Under the pieces are notes generated by a model. It worked only from the letters and a program-made list of their open reading frames with translations, had not been told where the DNA came from and searched no databases. Positions 15,837 through 28,100 of a stretch of DNA of 54,111 bases are shown here, piece by piece; position 1 is the stretch's first letter, and the number at the start of each line of letters is the position of its first letter. A program made the translations under genes and the position numbers. The stretch is from Marinoscillum sp. Lineage in GTDB: Bacteria > Bacteroidota > Bacteroidia > Cytophagales > Cyclobacteriaceae. The stretch lies in NCBI GenBank assembly GCA_024305105.1, contig JAMWZA010000019.1, positions 1 to 54,111 on the forward strand, given 5' to 3'.

Positions 15837-18218
15837 ATGCTCAAAAACTTCCTACTCTCAAGCTTTAGAAATTTCAAGAAGAACCGCGTCTTCACCGTGC
15901 TCAACCTACTCGGTCTGGCAGTCGCTATTGGCGGGATATTTACCATATACGTCTTCATCCAAAATGAACTGTCTGTAGACGACGTACTAAACGAAAAGTC
16001 GTCAACCTACCTGGTCACCATATTGGAAGAGACAGAAAACTCCTCCCGAGAAGTAGGGCTCAGTGATTTGGAAACTGAAAAATGGATGAATAGTAAAAAC
16101 TCCGAAATCATTTCATCCCATCATTTTCGAAACATGGGTAAAGCTTTGCTACGCAATGACCTTGTGAAAGGTGAACAATCCCTCACATTGGCCCAATCCA
16201 ACTTCTTTGACTATTTCAATCTTCCATTAATCCACGGAGACAGCAAAACGGCGCTTGATGAACCCAATAGCATTATACTCTCTGAATCGGCTTCCAAAAA
16301 GTACTTTGGTGATGCAAACCCCGTTGGTCAAAAGCTTGAGGTTTACGGTGACTATACCATGCCGCTTCAGGTCACTGGCGTCATTAAAGAAAGCATTAAA
16401 ACACACTTCAGCTATGACTGCATCATTTCCTGGGATTCCCGACCCACCGACTCACCTCAAACAGTAGGTCACTGGTACCGCTATTCGATCAATAGCTACA
16501 TTAAAACAGCTACCCCAGTAGATCCATATAAACTCGCATCAATCATCAGTAATCGCCATCGGGAGGAGTTTCCAGAGGACAATATTGCATTTCAACTGTA
16601 CCCACTTAATGATCTCTATTTCGAGATTGGCCATGTTCAGTTTCTCCCCGGCTATAAAACAGGCAATAAGACCAGCCTGACTATCTTGTCCTTGATCGCA
16701 CTACTTATTCTGATCATCGCAGTAGTCAATTATGTAAACATCAACATCTCACTGGTTCTCAAGCGTCTGCGTGAAATTGGTATGCGCAAAGTAATGGGTG
16801 CTAGTAAGCTAAGTTTAGGTCTTCAGTTTCTGGCAGAAAGCACCATACTTGTGCTATTTGCGAGCCTTATAGCGGTTACACTCTCTGACTTACTCATTAA
16901 AGAAGCAAATGTCTTATTTCAAGGAGTAGATGGACCGTTTGCCAAGCCTGAATTCCTGATTGTCTTACTTGCCTTAAGTCTGATTATCGGTGTATTATCT
17001 GGATTGTATCCTGCACTATTTATCAGTAGAGTTAAGCTCTCGGACGGACTCAAAAGTCAACTCAACAACCATTCTAAAAATCTTATCAGAAATGCGCTAA
17101 TGGGCATACAGTTCATAATCACATTTGGTTTGCTCATTATGTCTGTGGTCGTTTACAAGCAGTATCAGTTTGTACAAACCAAGGAATTGGGATTCAACAA
17201 AGAAGGAGTGTTGATACTGAATATTGATGAATCCGGAAAAATCCTTTCTTCCGTTCAGTCTTTTAAAAATGCTGTCGGCAACCTTCCTGAAGTAAAAGCC
17301 CTGAGTGTAAGTACAGATGTGTTGGGCACCGGTTATACCAACAATTCCTACTATGTGCTCAAAGAAGGCCAAACCAATGCCGCACAAAATGGCGTGATGA
17401 CCACCTACTTTTCTGTGGATCCCGGGTTCATTCCTACCTATAATTTTGAACTACTGGAGGGCCGCAATTTCAACGCAGACCTTGCTTCTGATTCATCGGG
17501 AGTTATTATCAATCAGGTTTTGGCTAATAAATTGGGACTAAATAACCCAATTGGTGAGCGCATCAAGCTATTTGGTGATGACAGTGAAGCGGTTCACATA
17601 ATTGGAGTGATTCAGAATTTCAACTTCCAGAGTTTACACAATGAAGTTGCCCCTGCTGCTTTGTACCTGGGTTATAGAAATTTCTGGAACTTAAGCCTGC
17701 AGTTTGACTCCCAAAACCTAAAAAGCCTCATGGGCAAACTCGAACATACCTGGGGTAGTTTCGACACTGAAGTTCCTTTCTCGTACGAATTTCTGGATGA
17801 TAAACTAGCTCGTTTTTACGAAAAGGATCAACGATTCAGTCAGATGATCGGAGGATTTGCCATTCTCAGTGTGATACTTTCTTTGGTAGGCCTTTTTGGC
17901 CTTACAGCCTTCTCTATGGAACAAAAACTTAAAGAAGTGAGCATCCGAAAAGTACTTGGGGCAGACATTGCCTCACTAATTATTCTGTTCAACAAACAGG
18001 TCGTTTTTGTATTTCTTGGGTCTGTCATAGTAGCCATGCCAATCAGCTATCTACTGGTTGGAGACTGGTTGTCTAATTTTGCCTTCCACATCCCAAATAC
18101 CTGGTGGATGTACGTGGGCTCCGCTATGGGTATTTTAGGACTGATTGTGGCTACTGTATCGATCACATCGCTTAAAGCGGCCAACAGCAATCCAGCAAAA
18201 TACCTTAGAGATGATTGA
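15837..18218 (+). CDS. ABC transporter permease (FtsX/MacB family)
   Basis: A 793-residue inner-membrane permease of the MacB/FtsX type found in many copies in Bacteroidota. The N-terminal 'NFLLSSFRNFKKNRVFTVLN' and first helix lead into a MacB periplasmic core domain (about 45-250, with 'SIILSESASKKYFGDANPVG'), then three helices ('LTILSLIALLILIIAVVNYV' onward, with 'LKRLREIGMRKVMGAS'), then a second periplasmic domain ('GVIINQVLANKLGLNNPIGE') and a last FtsX set ('LFGLTAFSMEQKLKEVSIRK', 'VLGAD'). No ATPase gene is adjacent. Such fused double-FtsX proteins probably couple cytoplasmic ATP use to work in the periplasm on lipoproteins, peptides or antimicrobial compounds. ATG at 15837; nothing is visible of a ribosome-binding site. 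Confidence 0.9.
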   Translation: MLKNFLLSSFRNFKKNRVFTVLNLLGLAVAIGGIFTIYVFIQNELSVDDVLNEKSSTYLVTILEETENSSREVGLSDLETEKWMNSKNSEIISSHHFRNMGKALLRNDLVKGEQSLTLAQSNFFDYFNLPLIHGDSKTALDEPNSIILSESASKKYFGDANPVGQKLEVYGDYTMPLQVTGVIKESIKTHFSYDCIISWDSRPTDSPQTVGHWYRYSINSYIKTATPVDPYKLASIISNRHREEFPEDNIAFQLYPLNDLYFEIGHVQFLPGYKTGNKTSLTILSLIALLILIIAVVNYVNINISLVLKRLREIGMRKVMGASKLSLGLQFLAESTILVLFASLIAVTLSDLLIKEANVLFQGVDGPFAKPEFLIVLLALSLIIGVLSGLYPALFISRVKLSDGLKSQLNNHSKNLIRNALMGIQFIITFGLLIMSVVVYKQYQFVQTKELGFNKEGVLILNIDESGKILSSVQSFKNAVGNLPEVKALSVSTDVLGTGYTNNSYYVLKEGQTNAAQNGVMTTYFSVDPGFIPTYNFELLEGRNFNADLASDSSGVIINQVLANKLGLNNPIGERIKLFGDDSEAVHIIGVIQNFNFQSLHNEVAPAALYLGYRNFWNLSLQFDSQNLKSLMGKLEHTWGSFDTEVPFSYEFLDDKLARFYEKDQRFSQMIGGFAILSVILSLVGLFGLTAFSMEQKLKEVSIRKVLGADIASLIILFNKQVVFVFLGSVIVAMPISYLLVGDWLSNFAFHIPNTWWMYVGSAMGILGLIVATVSITSLKAANSNPAKYLRDD

Positions 18219-18249
18219 TTTAATTTATCAGCTTGATTACTTTTAATCA

Positions 18250-18945
18250 ATGCGAAAAAAGATTGTTGTCCTTACTGGAGCAGGCATCAGTGCCGAAAGT
18301 GGAATCAAGACATTCCGTGACTCTGGCGGCTTATGGGAAGGACATGATGTGATGGAGGTTGCCAGCCCACAGGGATGGCGCGCTAACCGGGAACTTGTCC
18401 TGGACTTTTACAACAAACGTAGAAAACAAGCACTCACAGCCAAACCCAATGCAGGCCATTTAGCGCTAGTAGATATTGAAGTAGACTATGATGTAACCAT
18501 CATCACACAAAATGTAGACAATCTTCACGAGCAGGCAGGAAGCACCAACGTCATTCATCTCCACGGAGAGCTATTCAAGGTTAGGAGCACATTGGATGAA
18601 TCATTGGTTTATGACCTTGATGGCTGGGAACTGAAGTTAGGTGATAAATGTGAAAAGGGCAGCCAGCTCAGACCGCATATTGTGTGGTTTGGTGAAATGG
18701 TACCAATGATGGAAGTGGCTATTACTGAGACCATGAATGCAGATTACTTTATGGTTATCGGCACCTCACTAGTTGTATATCCAGCAGCCAGCCTGATCGA
18801 TTATGTGGGTGATCATGTCCCTAAAGTCATCATAGACCCTAACATACCAACCCTTCGAGAGGACCCTTCTATGAAATTTTTCAAAGAAACAGCAAGCACA
18901 GGTGTCGGCAAGGCAGTAGATTTCATACAACAGTGTGAAGAATAG
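18250..18945 (+). CDS. cobB: NAD-dependent protein deacylase, SIR2 family
   Basis: A 231-residue sirtuin. The NAD-binding 'LTGAGISAESGIKTFRDSGG' opens the protein; 'ITQNVDNLHEQAG' and the catalytic His105 in 'HLHGEL' follow, and 'VIGTSLVVYPAASL' closes the Rossmann fold. Tyr54 and Arg57 in 'FYNKRRKQ' match the YxxR pair of SIRT5/CobB-type enzymes that remove succinyl or malonyl groups. The structural zinc site is missing: between 'HLHGEL' and 'PHIVWFGE' there is a single Cys (in 'GDKCEKGSQ') instead of two CxxC pairs. Bacteroidota sirtuins, as I remember them, share this. It lies 31 bases after the permease gene and may be co-transcribed. Confidence 0.9.
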   Translation: MRKKIVVLTGAGISAESGIKTFRDSGGLWEGHDVMEVASPQGWRANRELVLDFYNKRRKQALTAKPNAGHLALVDIEVDYDVTIITQNVDNLHEQAGSTNVIHLHGELFKVRSTLDESLVYDLDGWELKLGDKCEKGSQLRPHIVWFGEMVPMMEVAITETMNADYFMVIGTSLVVYPAASLIDYVGDHVPKVIIDPNIPTLREDPSMKFFKETASTGVGKAVDFIQQCEE

Positions 18946-19127
18946 TATGAATTCGTTTAATGAACGAGGAAAAGCCACTACTCATCTAATATATCGTTTC
19001 GCATAGCTTTACAATTTTTATTTTAGCCGTACTATTTATACTATCATCAGCTAGAGACTTAGGTATTTCACCTATATAATGCTTTATTTTGTGCTGCTGA
19101 CCGTCTAATTGAATATACTATAAGCCC

Positions 19128-22100
19128 ATGAAAAGATTCTTCACCCTATTTGCGCTTTTACTGATTTTCATTCTTTTACTGGTCTACACCACGCCAGTAT
19201 TGGCAGAAGGCTCCAAAACACTAGCTCCAAACTATGGTGACACGACCTCACTGGTGGCACCTGGTGCAGCCAACAATAACATGGCGTGGCTAGAGCATGA
19301 TGGTTTTGGTGGAGCCCAGGATAATTTTTTAGATCCGAATGCTCCCGCTGATGAACGTTTGTATGTCCGTATCAAGGCTGGAGAAACGCTCCGATATGGA
19401 ATTAGACGAATCCCGGTTAAATATGACCAAACAAACGCTTACACCAACGCCGCGTTGGAACACAGTAATCATGAATACCTGACCATTGTTGTTTACGACA
19501 CAGATGGCAATATCGTTCAATCCACTACCCTCACAAACGACAACAGCCCTGCACATGGAGCATGGTTGGATGCAGGTCAAGCCGGAGTTATTGAAACCTT
19601 GGCATCCTCATTGGCAGGTCCTGAGTTTACCTACAATTCCACCACCTACAACACTGGTGGTTACGACCCGTTGGAATACACCAACAATGATCCAGAAGGA
19701 GATCAGGACTTTTACATTGCCTTTATCCAGGATGATGGGGCTACTACAGATATTGATGTGCGAAGTTGGTATGACCTTTGGGATTTCAGCGTATATGATG
19801 GAAATGAGGAGAAACCGGGAAGACTTCACTGCAAGCGATGGAGCTTAACTGCTCAGGATTTCGATAACCTGCTATCAGACGACTGTCAGTTCTATGTTAG
19901 AGTGCCTTCCGTGATTGATGGCGCAGATGAAGGCAATTATATTAAAGAAATTGACCTTGCAGGTTTAGATCCATTTTCTTTGGTCGTTTATGCAAATGCT
20001 CAGGGAACTGACGGTTCTGATGGAGATACCAATGGTGATGGTATTACCGATTTCCAGGATTATCGGATGAGCCTTACCAATGAAGTCGCTGACATTAATT
20101 ATGATTTATTTATTAACAACCCTGACCTGGAGGAGTACCCTACTACTACCTTACCAACAGTAACCATTTCCAATGCCAATTTTTATTGTAATCCTTCAAC
20201 TAATGGTGGAGAAGCTGCTATAACCTTTGAGTCAAATCAAGTTGGGCAAGTAGCTATTATTGTAGACCTGAATGGTGTAAATGGCTATCAGGCAGGTACT
20301 GAGGATCGAATTATTGAAGCAGCAATCACTGCCGAAGGCTATACCACCATTATTTGGAATGGCCTGGACGGACTTGGGGCCACTGTGCCTAGCGGAACTG
20401 ACATAATTATTTCCGGACGCTTCACAGCCGGACCAATACACGTTCCACTGTGGGATGTTGAAGAAAATGCCGTTGGAATCAACATGTTAGATGTTCGCCC
20501 CAGCACAAGTTTTGATCTCATCTATTGGGATGACAGTGATATTTTCACAAATGCTGATCCGGAAATTGAGTTGGACGGTACGAATACTTCACTTCACACC
20601 TGGACCAGTGGTGACGATGACTTGATTAACACCTGGTCATTTGGGTATTACCAAATTAACAGTGAAAATATTGAATTTACCTATTTATGCGATGATGACG
20701 GAGATGGTATTTCTGAGTTCAACGATGAAGACCTTGACAATGATGGAATTCCAAACTCAACCGAGGGGGATGCTCTGGCAGATACTGATGGAGACGGTAT
20801 TCCTGACTATTTGGATGCTGATTTAGCAGGCTATACAGACATTAACGGTGATGGTGTAAATGATACGTTCGATACGGACCTAGATGGCATTCCCAATGCT
20901 CTTGACCTGGATAGTGACAATGACGGAATAACAGATATCGTAGAAGCTGGTGGAACTGACTCCAATAACGATGGAAAAGTGGACGGCTTCACAGATACAT
21001 CAGGAGGCTTTGATTTTACGAGTTACACCCAATCTGGTGGTTGTTCAACCACTTTAGTAAACACGACAGGTTTTACGGCGCTTAACCTTGGTGATGATCA
21101 GACATCAGGTGTAGCACTTCCCTTTCCATTCGAGTTTTATGGAAACATGGTAAACTCTACTCTCTACATTAACTCCAATGGATGGGTAAGTTTTGACAAT
21201 ATAGACGTGGGTGGTTTCAATGATTATACACCACGAACCTTCCCTTCTGGTGCGATGACTAACACTATTGCTTTGAACCATCGGGACTATAATCCCACGC
21301 TTGGTGGATCCATTACTTATGGAACATCAGGTACCAGTCCAAATAGGATTTTCGTAGTTGATTACACCAATATTCAAATATTTGGAGGTGGTGCCGGACA
21401 AACTGTTCAGCTTCAAATTTATGAGAGTGATTATGACATACGAATTGTCACCACTCAATTATCTGCTGGAAATAATAAAACAGCAGGAATTAACCTTGAT
21501 GGAACCACGGCAACCACGATTACCGGTCGGAATAACGCGGATTATTCCATAGGCTCGGTTGAATGCCAGTCGTTCTTACCTGACTACTCTACACCTGCTC
21601 CCAATGGACTGGACGATAATCTGGAAGCCTCTCCCCTTCCTCTCACAGATACTGATGGAGATGGCGTGGCTGATTACCTGGATTTGGATTCTGACAATGA
21701 TGGAATTACCGATACATATGAGAACAACCTAAGCGTAGACGTGAGCACGGGTCGTATCGCTTTCACAGACAATGATGGAGATGGCCTAAACGATGATTTT
21801 CTAATCAGTCCCACTACGCTTCTGGATACTGATGGTGATACCTATCCTGATTACCTGGATATTGATTCAGATAATGACGGAATTCCTGACAACCTGGAAG
21901 CACAATCGAGTAGCTCGACCATAGATATTACCGCAGGAGATACTAACTCAAATGGCCTTCTGGATATCTATGACCCTTCAAATGGAGGCACATTGCTCTC
22001 ACCTGTGGATACAGATGCAGATGACACAGCGGACTACATAGACGATGATGCAGATGGCGATGGAGTAGTAGACTTAATTGAGGGCTGGGATTCGGATTTC

Positions 22101-25100
22101 AATGGATTTGGGGACTGGGATGCCACAGCATCTAACAATGACATCACTGATGAAACTGGTTACAATACAGATGCAGATGCAGATGGTCTATGGGACATTT
22201 TTGACAATACCGCATCTACAGGTGTAGCGAACATAATAGGCTCTGATGTGGTACTTCAAAACACCGATGGAGCGGATAACAGTGACTGGCAAGACGATGA
22301 TGATGACAATGACGGATCTCTTACAATCGGTGAGGATGTAGACAATGATGGCGATTGGACCAATGACTTTACTCAGGGTCAGGGAGGTTCCGCTACTATT
22401 CCTGACTATTTATTCAGAGGAGACTATGATGGAGACGGTATTTTTGACAAAAATGATACGGACTCGGATAATGATGGAATACCTGATTCAATAGAAGACA
22501 ATGGTGAGGCCATTGACCCAAGTGGAGACGATGATGATGATGGCATAGCCAACTATCGTGATGCGAATATTGCCGGAAGTCTTAGTGATGCCACAGACTC
22601 AAACAGTGATGGCGTATTCGACGTATTCGATACTGATTTGGACGGTTATCCAGACTTTCTGGACCTTGACAGTGATAATGATGGAATTTGGGATGCTGTA
22701 GAAGCCTATCAGGGTTCAGTACCCAATGGTTTGGATCAAACCAGTGGACAGTTCACTCTAAACGATCCAGACAATGACGGGTTGATGAATTACATCGACT
22801 CCTCCCCTGCCGCTTCAGGTGGTACTTCTACGCTTGCCAATCCCGATACAGATGGTGATGGATTCAGAGATTATGTGGACATTGATAGTGATGGTGACGG
22901 AATTGTGGATATCATAGAATCTCAATCTACTGCCTCAGCTTTAGCGCTTACAAACTTAGATGACGATGGAGATGGAATTGATAATGCTTTCGATCCAGAC
23001 CAGGGTGGCACACTCATTACACCTATCAATTCCGACGGACTAGACCTACAAGATTATTTAGATACTGATTCGGACAATGATGGAGTATTGGATATTGTAG
23101 AAGGGCATGATTCGAATACTGACGGTTATGGAGACTGGGATGATGACCTGAACGGGTCAACGAATGAAGCGGACTTCTCCACCGATACAGATGGCGATGG
23201 ATTACAAGATGCCTTTGATAATGTAGCTCTTGGTGCAGACGGCAATTCATCTGGCTCCAACTCAGCCCTACAAAATACAGATGGTCTTGACGAACTAGAT
23301 TTTAGAGATACGGACGATGATGCTGATGGCACATTGACAGCAGAAGAAGATAGCAACTCCAACGGTGATTTTACTGATGATCAGACTCAGGGTCAGGGAG
23401 GATCCAGCATACCGGATTACCTGTTTAATGGTGATTATGACAAAGACGGTATATTAGACGCTCTTGATAGTGACTCTGACAATGATGGTGTAGCTGACGT
23501 GGATGAAGATGGTGGTCAGAGCATCGACCCTAGTGGGGATGAGGACGGCGATGGCATACCAAACTTTAGAGACCTGGATGATGCGACGGTCACTGCGGGA
23601 CTTACTAGCACCGCTGATTCCAATGGCGATGGTGTTTATGATGTTTACGATGCAGATCTTGATGGGATTCCTGATTTCAGAGATGCAGATTCGGACAATG
23701 ATGGCACACCGGATTTAGTAGAAGTCGGAGGAACAGACTCGGACGGTGATGGTCGAATTGATGGGTTAGACGATAGCGATGGCGATGGACTTCCGGATGC
23801 GATAGATGTTGACAATACTGGTGGTGCTGACTCAGATGGTGATGGCATAGATGATGCGTTTGATTTTAGCGTCTCTGGAGGAACCGATACCGATGGTGAC
23901 GACATCATCGACTCAGCAGATACCGATATTGATGGTGATGGATTGCCAAACACTTACGATTCTGATAATGGAGGAACCGCACTAGTTGTGAGTGATACCG
24001 ATGGTGATGGTGTCAACGACTTATTTGACCTGGATTCTGACAATGACGGCATACCAGACATTACAGAAGCCGGAGGAACTGATTCCGATGGCAATGGCAA
24101 AGTAGACGATGACACAGATAGCGATAACGATGGGCTTGCGGATGTGCTGGATAGTGACTCAGGAGGAACGGCACTTACTTATCCGGATACCGACTATGAT
24201 GGGTATGTAGATAGCAAAGACCTGGACTCCGACAATGATGGAATTACTGATGCCATAGAAAATGGTGTTTCTGACACCAATGGAGATGGGTTAATTGACT
24301 CTTATGCCACTGACACCAATGGTAACGGACTGGCTGACGAGATCGATCCAGATAATGGTGGTACAGCAATCATTAGTCGAGATACTGATGGAGATGGACT
24401 GGCAGATTACAGAGATCTGGACTCGGACAATGATGGTTATCCAGACATTATTGAAGCTGGTGGTACTGACTCAGATTATGACGGAATTGTCGATGACTTA
24501 CTTGATATCGATCAGGATGGAATTCCAGCCAATGTAGATGTTGATCAAACTTCAGGCACTGACGCTGATGCCGATGGTATTGATGACCTGTATGATGTGA
24601 CCTATACAGCAGGCAATGATGACGATAATGATGGTATTGACGATAACTATGATTTTGATAAAGATGGCAATGGGTTTAGCGACTCAGTAGAAGCATTGCC
24701 TTATGACCTACTCGATTCAGACAATGATGGAATCAAGAATTTTAGAGATTTAGATTCAGACAATGACGGCATAGTAGATGTTATCGAATTCGGATTATCT
24801 GCGGATATAAGTACTGGTGGAATTGACTCCTTTACAGACACAGATAATGATGGATTTAATGACACCCAAGACGGCTATTTAGGCACAAGTGTTAATGGAG
24901 CCGTTGCACCAATTACTCCGATCAACTCGGATAGTGGTTCAGAACCAGTTTCAGCAGTAGTTTTTGACTATCTGGATATCGATTCAGACAATGACGGTAT
25001 AGCAGACATTATGGAAGCCCAGACAAAAAGCACGTATACCGCTTTAAGTGGGGTTGATTCCAACAGAAATGGATTAGACGATGCTTTCGATCCAAATATC

Positions 25101-28100
25101 GGGGCCACACTAATTACCCCGGTTAATACCGACGGAAGTGGCAGTCCAGACTATTTAGATACAGACTCAGATGAAGATGGAGTGTTGGATCGAATAGAGG
25201 GACATAACTCAGATAGAAACCTCTATGCCGACTGGGATAGCGATCAGGATGGGACCTTCGATGATTCTGGATTTGATACAGACACCGATGAAGATGGACT
25301 ACTTGATATTTATGACAATATCTCCAATAAAGGAACATCCAATGTAACAGGTACAACAGCAGCAGTACAAGATACCGATCTGGATGGTACCTGGGATTTT
25401 CAGGATGTCGATGACGACAATGACGGCACCAACACTAATTCGGAAGCGACTACAGCCACTGCTGACCCTAACGGGATCATTCCAGATTACCTCTATGGAG
25501 AACAAGACTCCGATGGAGATGGCGTAGATGACGCTAATGATGCAGATCAGGATAATGATGGATTGGCCAATTCGGCAGAGGATGGTGGTGTTGGTATCGA
25601 CCCTAGTGCAGATACGGATGGCGATGGTTTGTACAACTTTCAAGACACTGATATCGATGGGGACGGTATCAAAAATAAAGCAGACACCAACACCTCAGGT
25701 GTAAATACCACCGGATTTAAAGATGTAAATAATGATGGAATCATTGATCAGTTCGACCAGGACTATGATGGCGTTCCGGACTTCAGAGATCGAGACAGTG
25801 ACAATGACGGGATTGCCGACATCATTGAATTTGGATTAAGCGACGCAAACGAAGATGGTTCATTAGATGAAGGCGGAGGAATTACAGATGCCAATGCTAA
25901 TGGATTAGACGATAGCTACGACCCTGCATGTACAGGAGGGACTACCACAATTTACGCCACTAGCCAAACTAATAACGGAGGAACCAATCCTGATAATGCT
26001 ATTGGGAATAACTTAGGAACGTTCGCTCAAGTAGCCAATGGAGCAGATATTATTTTCGATATGGGCGAAGAAATCCCAAGTGGATCTACTGTTGTCTTAA
26101 CTCTGAATGATGGAGCTGCAGCAGTCAACGCCACTGCCTATGTGCGCCAATCGCTCGATGGCTCTTCCTTCACCAACCAACAAGATTATGTTGCTACTAC
26201 CGGAGCTGATCAAGGAACGGGTCCAGAGTCATTCAATTATGTACTAACGAGCGATGCTCGATACATTCAAATAGAAGAAGAGAGTGGCACGAACCGACCA
26301 GTTAACGTTCATCGTGTAACTAGCACTTTTAATGTTCCTTGCTCTGGAGGCAGTGCCATAGCCCCTCCAGACACTGATAGCGATGGCCTGGATGATTATT
26401 TGGACCTGGACTCAGATGGTGATGGAATAACTGATAACGTTGAAGCCCAACTTTCTGGATCTTATGTAGCACCTGCATCAGGTGACACAGACGGAGATGG
26501 AATCCTCAATGTTTATGATGAGGATGTATCGGCAGGAAATGCATTGGACCCAATAGATTCTGATGGGGATACAACAGAGGACTTTTTGGATACCGACTCA
26601 GACGATGATGGTATTGATGATGTCATCGAGGCATGGGATGCTGACCATGACGGATTTGGTGACTGGGACTCCGATGGTGACAATGACCCTTCCGATCAAA
26701 CAGGCTATGGATCTGATAACGATGGTGATGGAATATCCTACCTGTTTGACAATGTAACTGCTGTTACTACAATAGCGAACATCTCTGGATCAAGCGCAGG
26801 AGTTCAGGACACCGATGAAGATGGAATACCAGATTACAGAGATACAGATGATGACGATGACGGTACGTTAACCAGCGCGGAGGATACCAACACCAACAGC
26901 AACTGGACAGATGATTTCAGTCAAGGTGGTGGCACCGTTCCCAATTACCTTTATTCTCCAGATTGGGACAATGACGGTATTGCTAACGAAAATGATCTGG
27001 ATGCTGATAATGATGGATTATTAAACACCGATGAGGTCATCAATTCCATCTATGCTCCGTACAGCGATCTCGATCAGGATGGCATCTATAACTATCTTGA
27101 TTCAGACTTGCCTGGGTTCACTGATAATAACCTCGATGGTGTTGACGATCGATATGACCAAGACCTGGATGGCGTTCCTAACTTCCTTGATCTTGATAGT
27201 GACAATGACGGCATTTCCGATATTATAGAGGCCGGATTGACAGATTCGGATTCTGACGGCATGATCGATGGATTTGACGATTCTGCAGACAATAATGGCT
27301 TAGATGATGGCATTACCTTGTCCACTTCTATAGCTGCAGGCCCGAGTAGCAGCATAAGTGGAGGAACCGGAAATGACGACCCAACTCTCGCAGTAGGTCT
27401 ACCAGATGGAACAGGAACAAGATTCAACTCAGTAAATACGGATATTGTAACCTTAGACTTTGGTACAACACTGGCATCCGGATCAGTCATTGCTGTGTCA
27501 ATGGAAATAAGAAGTAATGCTTCTAGTAAGACACTGACCGTATCCCAGTCCACTGTGGAGACCGGCCCCTATGCTAATTCACAAGACTTTACTTTAGTCA
27601 CTCACCTAAACGTGTATAACCTATTTTATTATCAATTAGATGCAGATGCAAGGTATTTGGAATTAGAGTTGACAGCTCGAACTTCTGGTCAAATTAGGGT
27701 AGATGGAACCTATCTAAATGGCACCTCTCCGATTGATACAGACGGAGACATGCTTCCTAACTTTCTTGACCTGGACTCAGACAATGATGGCATTACTGAC
27801 AATCAGGAGGCACAGACGACGTTAAATTACATCGCGATAACAGCTGCGGATATTAATGGAAATGGCTTAAAGGATGTATACGAAGGAGCTGCATACCTCA
27901 ATCCTACAGACACCGACTCAGACACTACGCCGGATTACCTGGATACTGATAGTGACAATGACAATGTGCTTGACATCATTGAAGCCTATGATGCGAATAA
28001 GAATGGGTTCAGTGACCTTGATCTGGATCAGGATGGAGATCTAAGTGATGAGACCAACTATGGTGTCGATCAGGATGGAGACGGACTGGAGAAAATATTT

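Noticed and set aside
27092-27553. Long antisense frame (about 153 codons) within the giant gene
   Set aside because: The composition (Ser/Pro-rich) is what the reverse complement of Asp/Gly-rich repeat codons gives; similar frames occur across the whole repeat region and none has a start context or recognisable domain.
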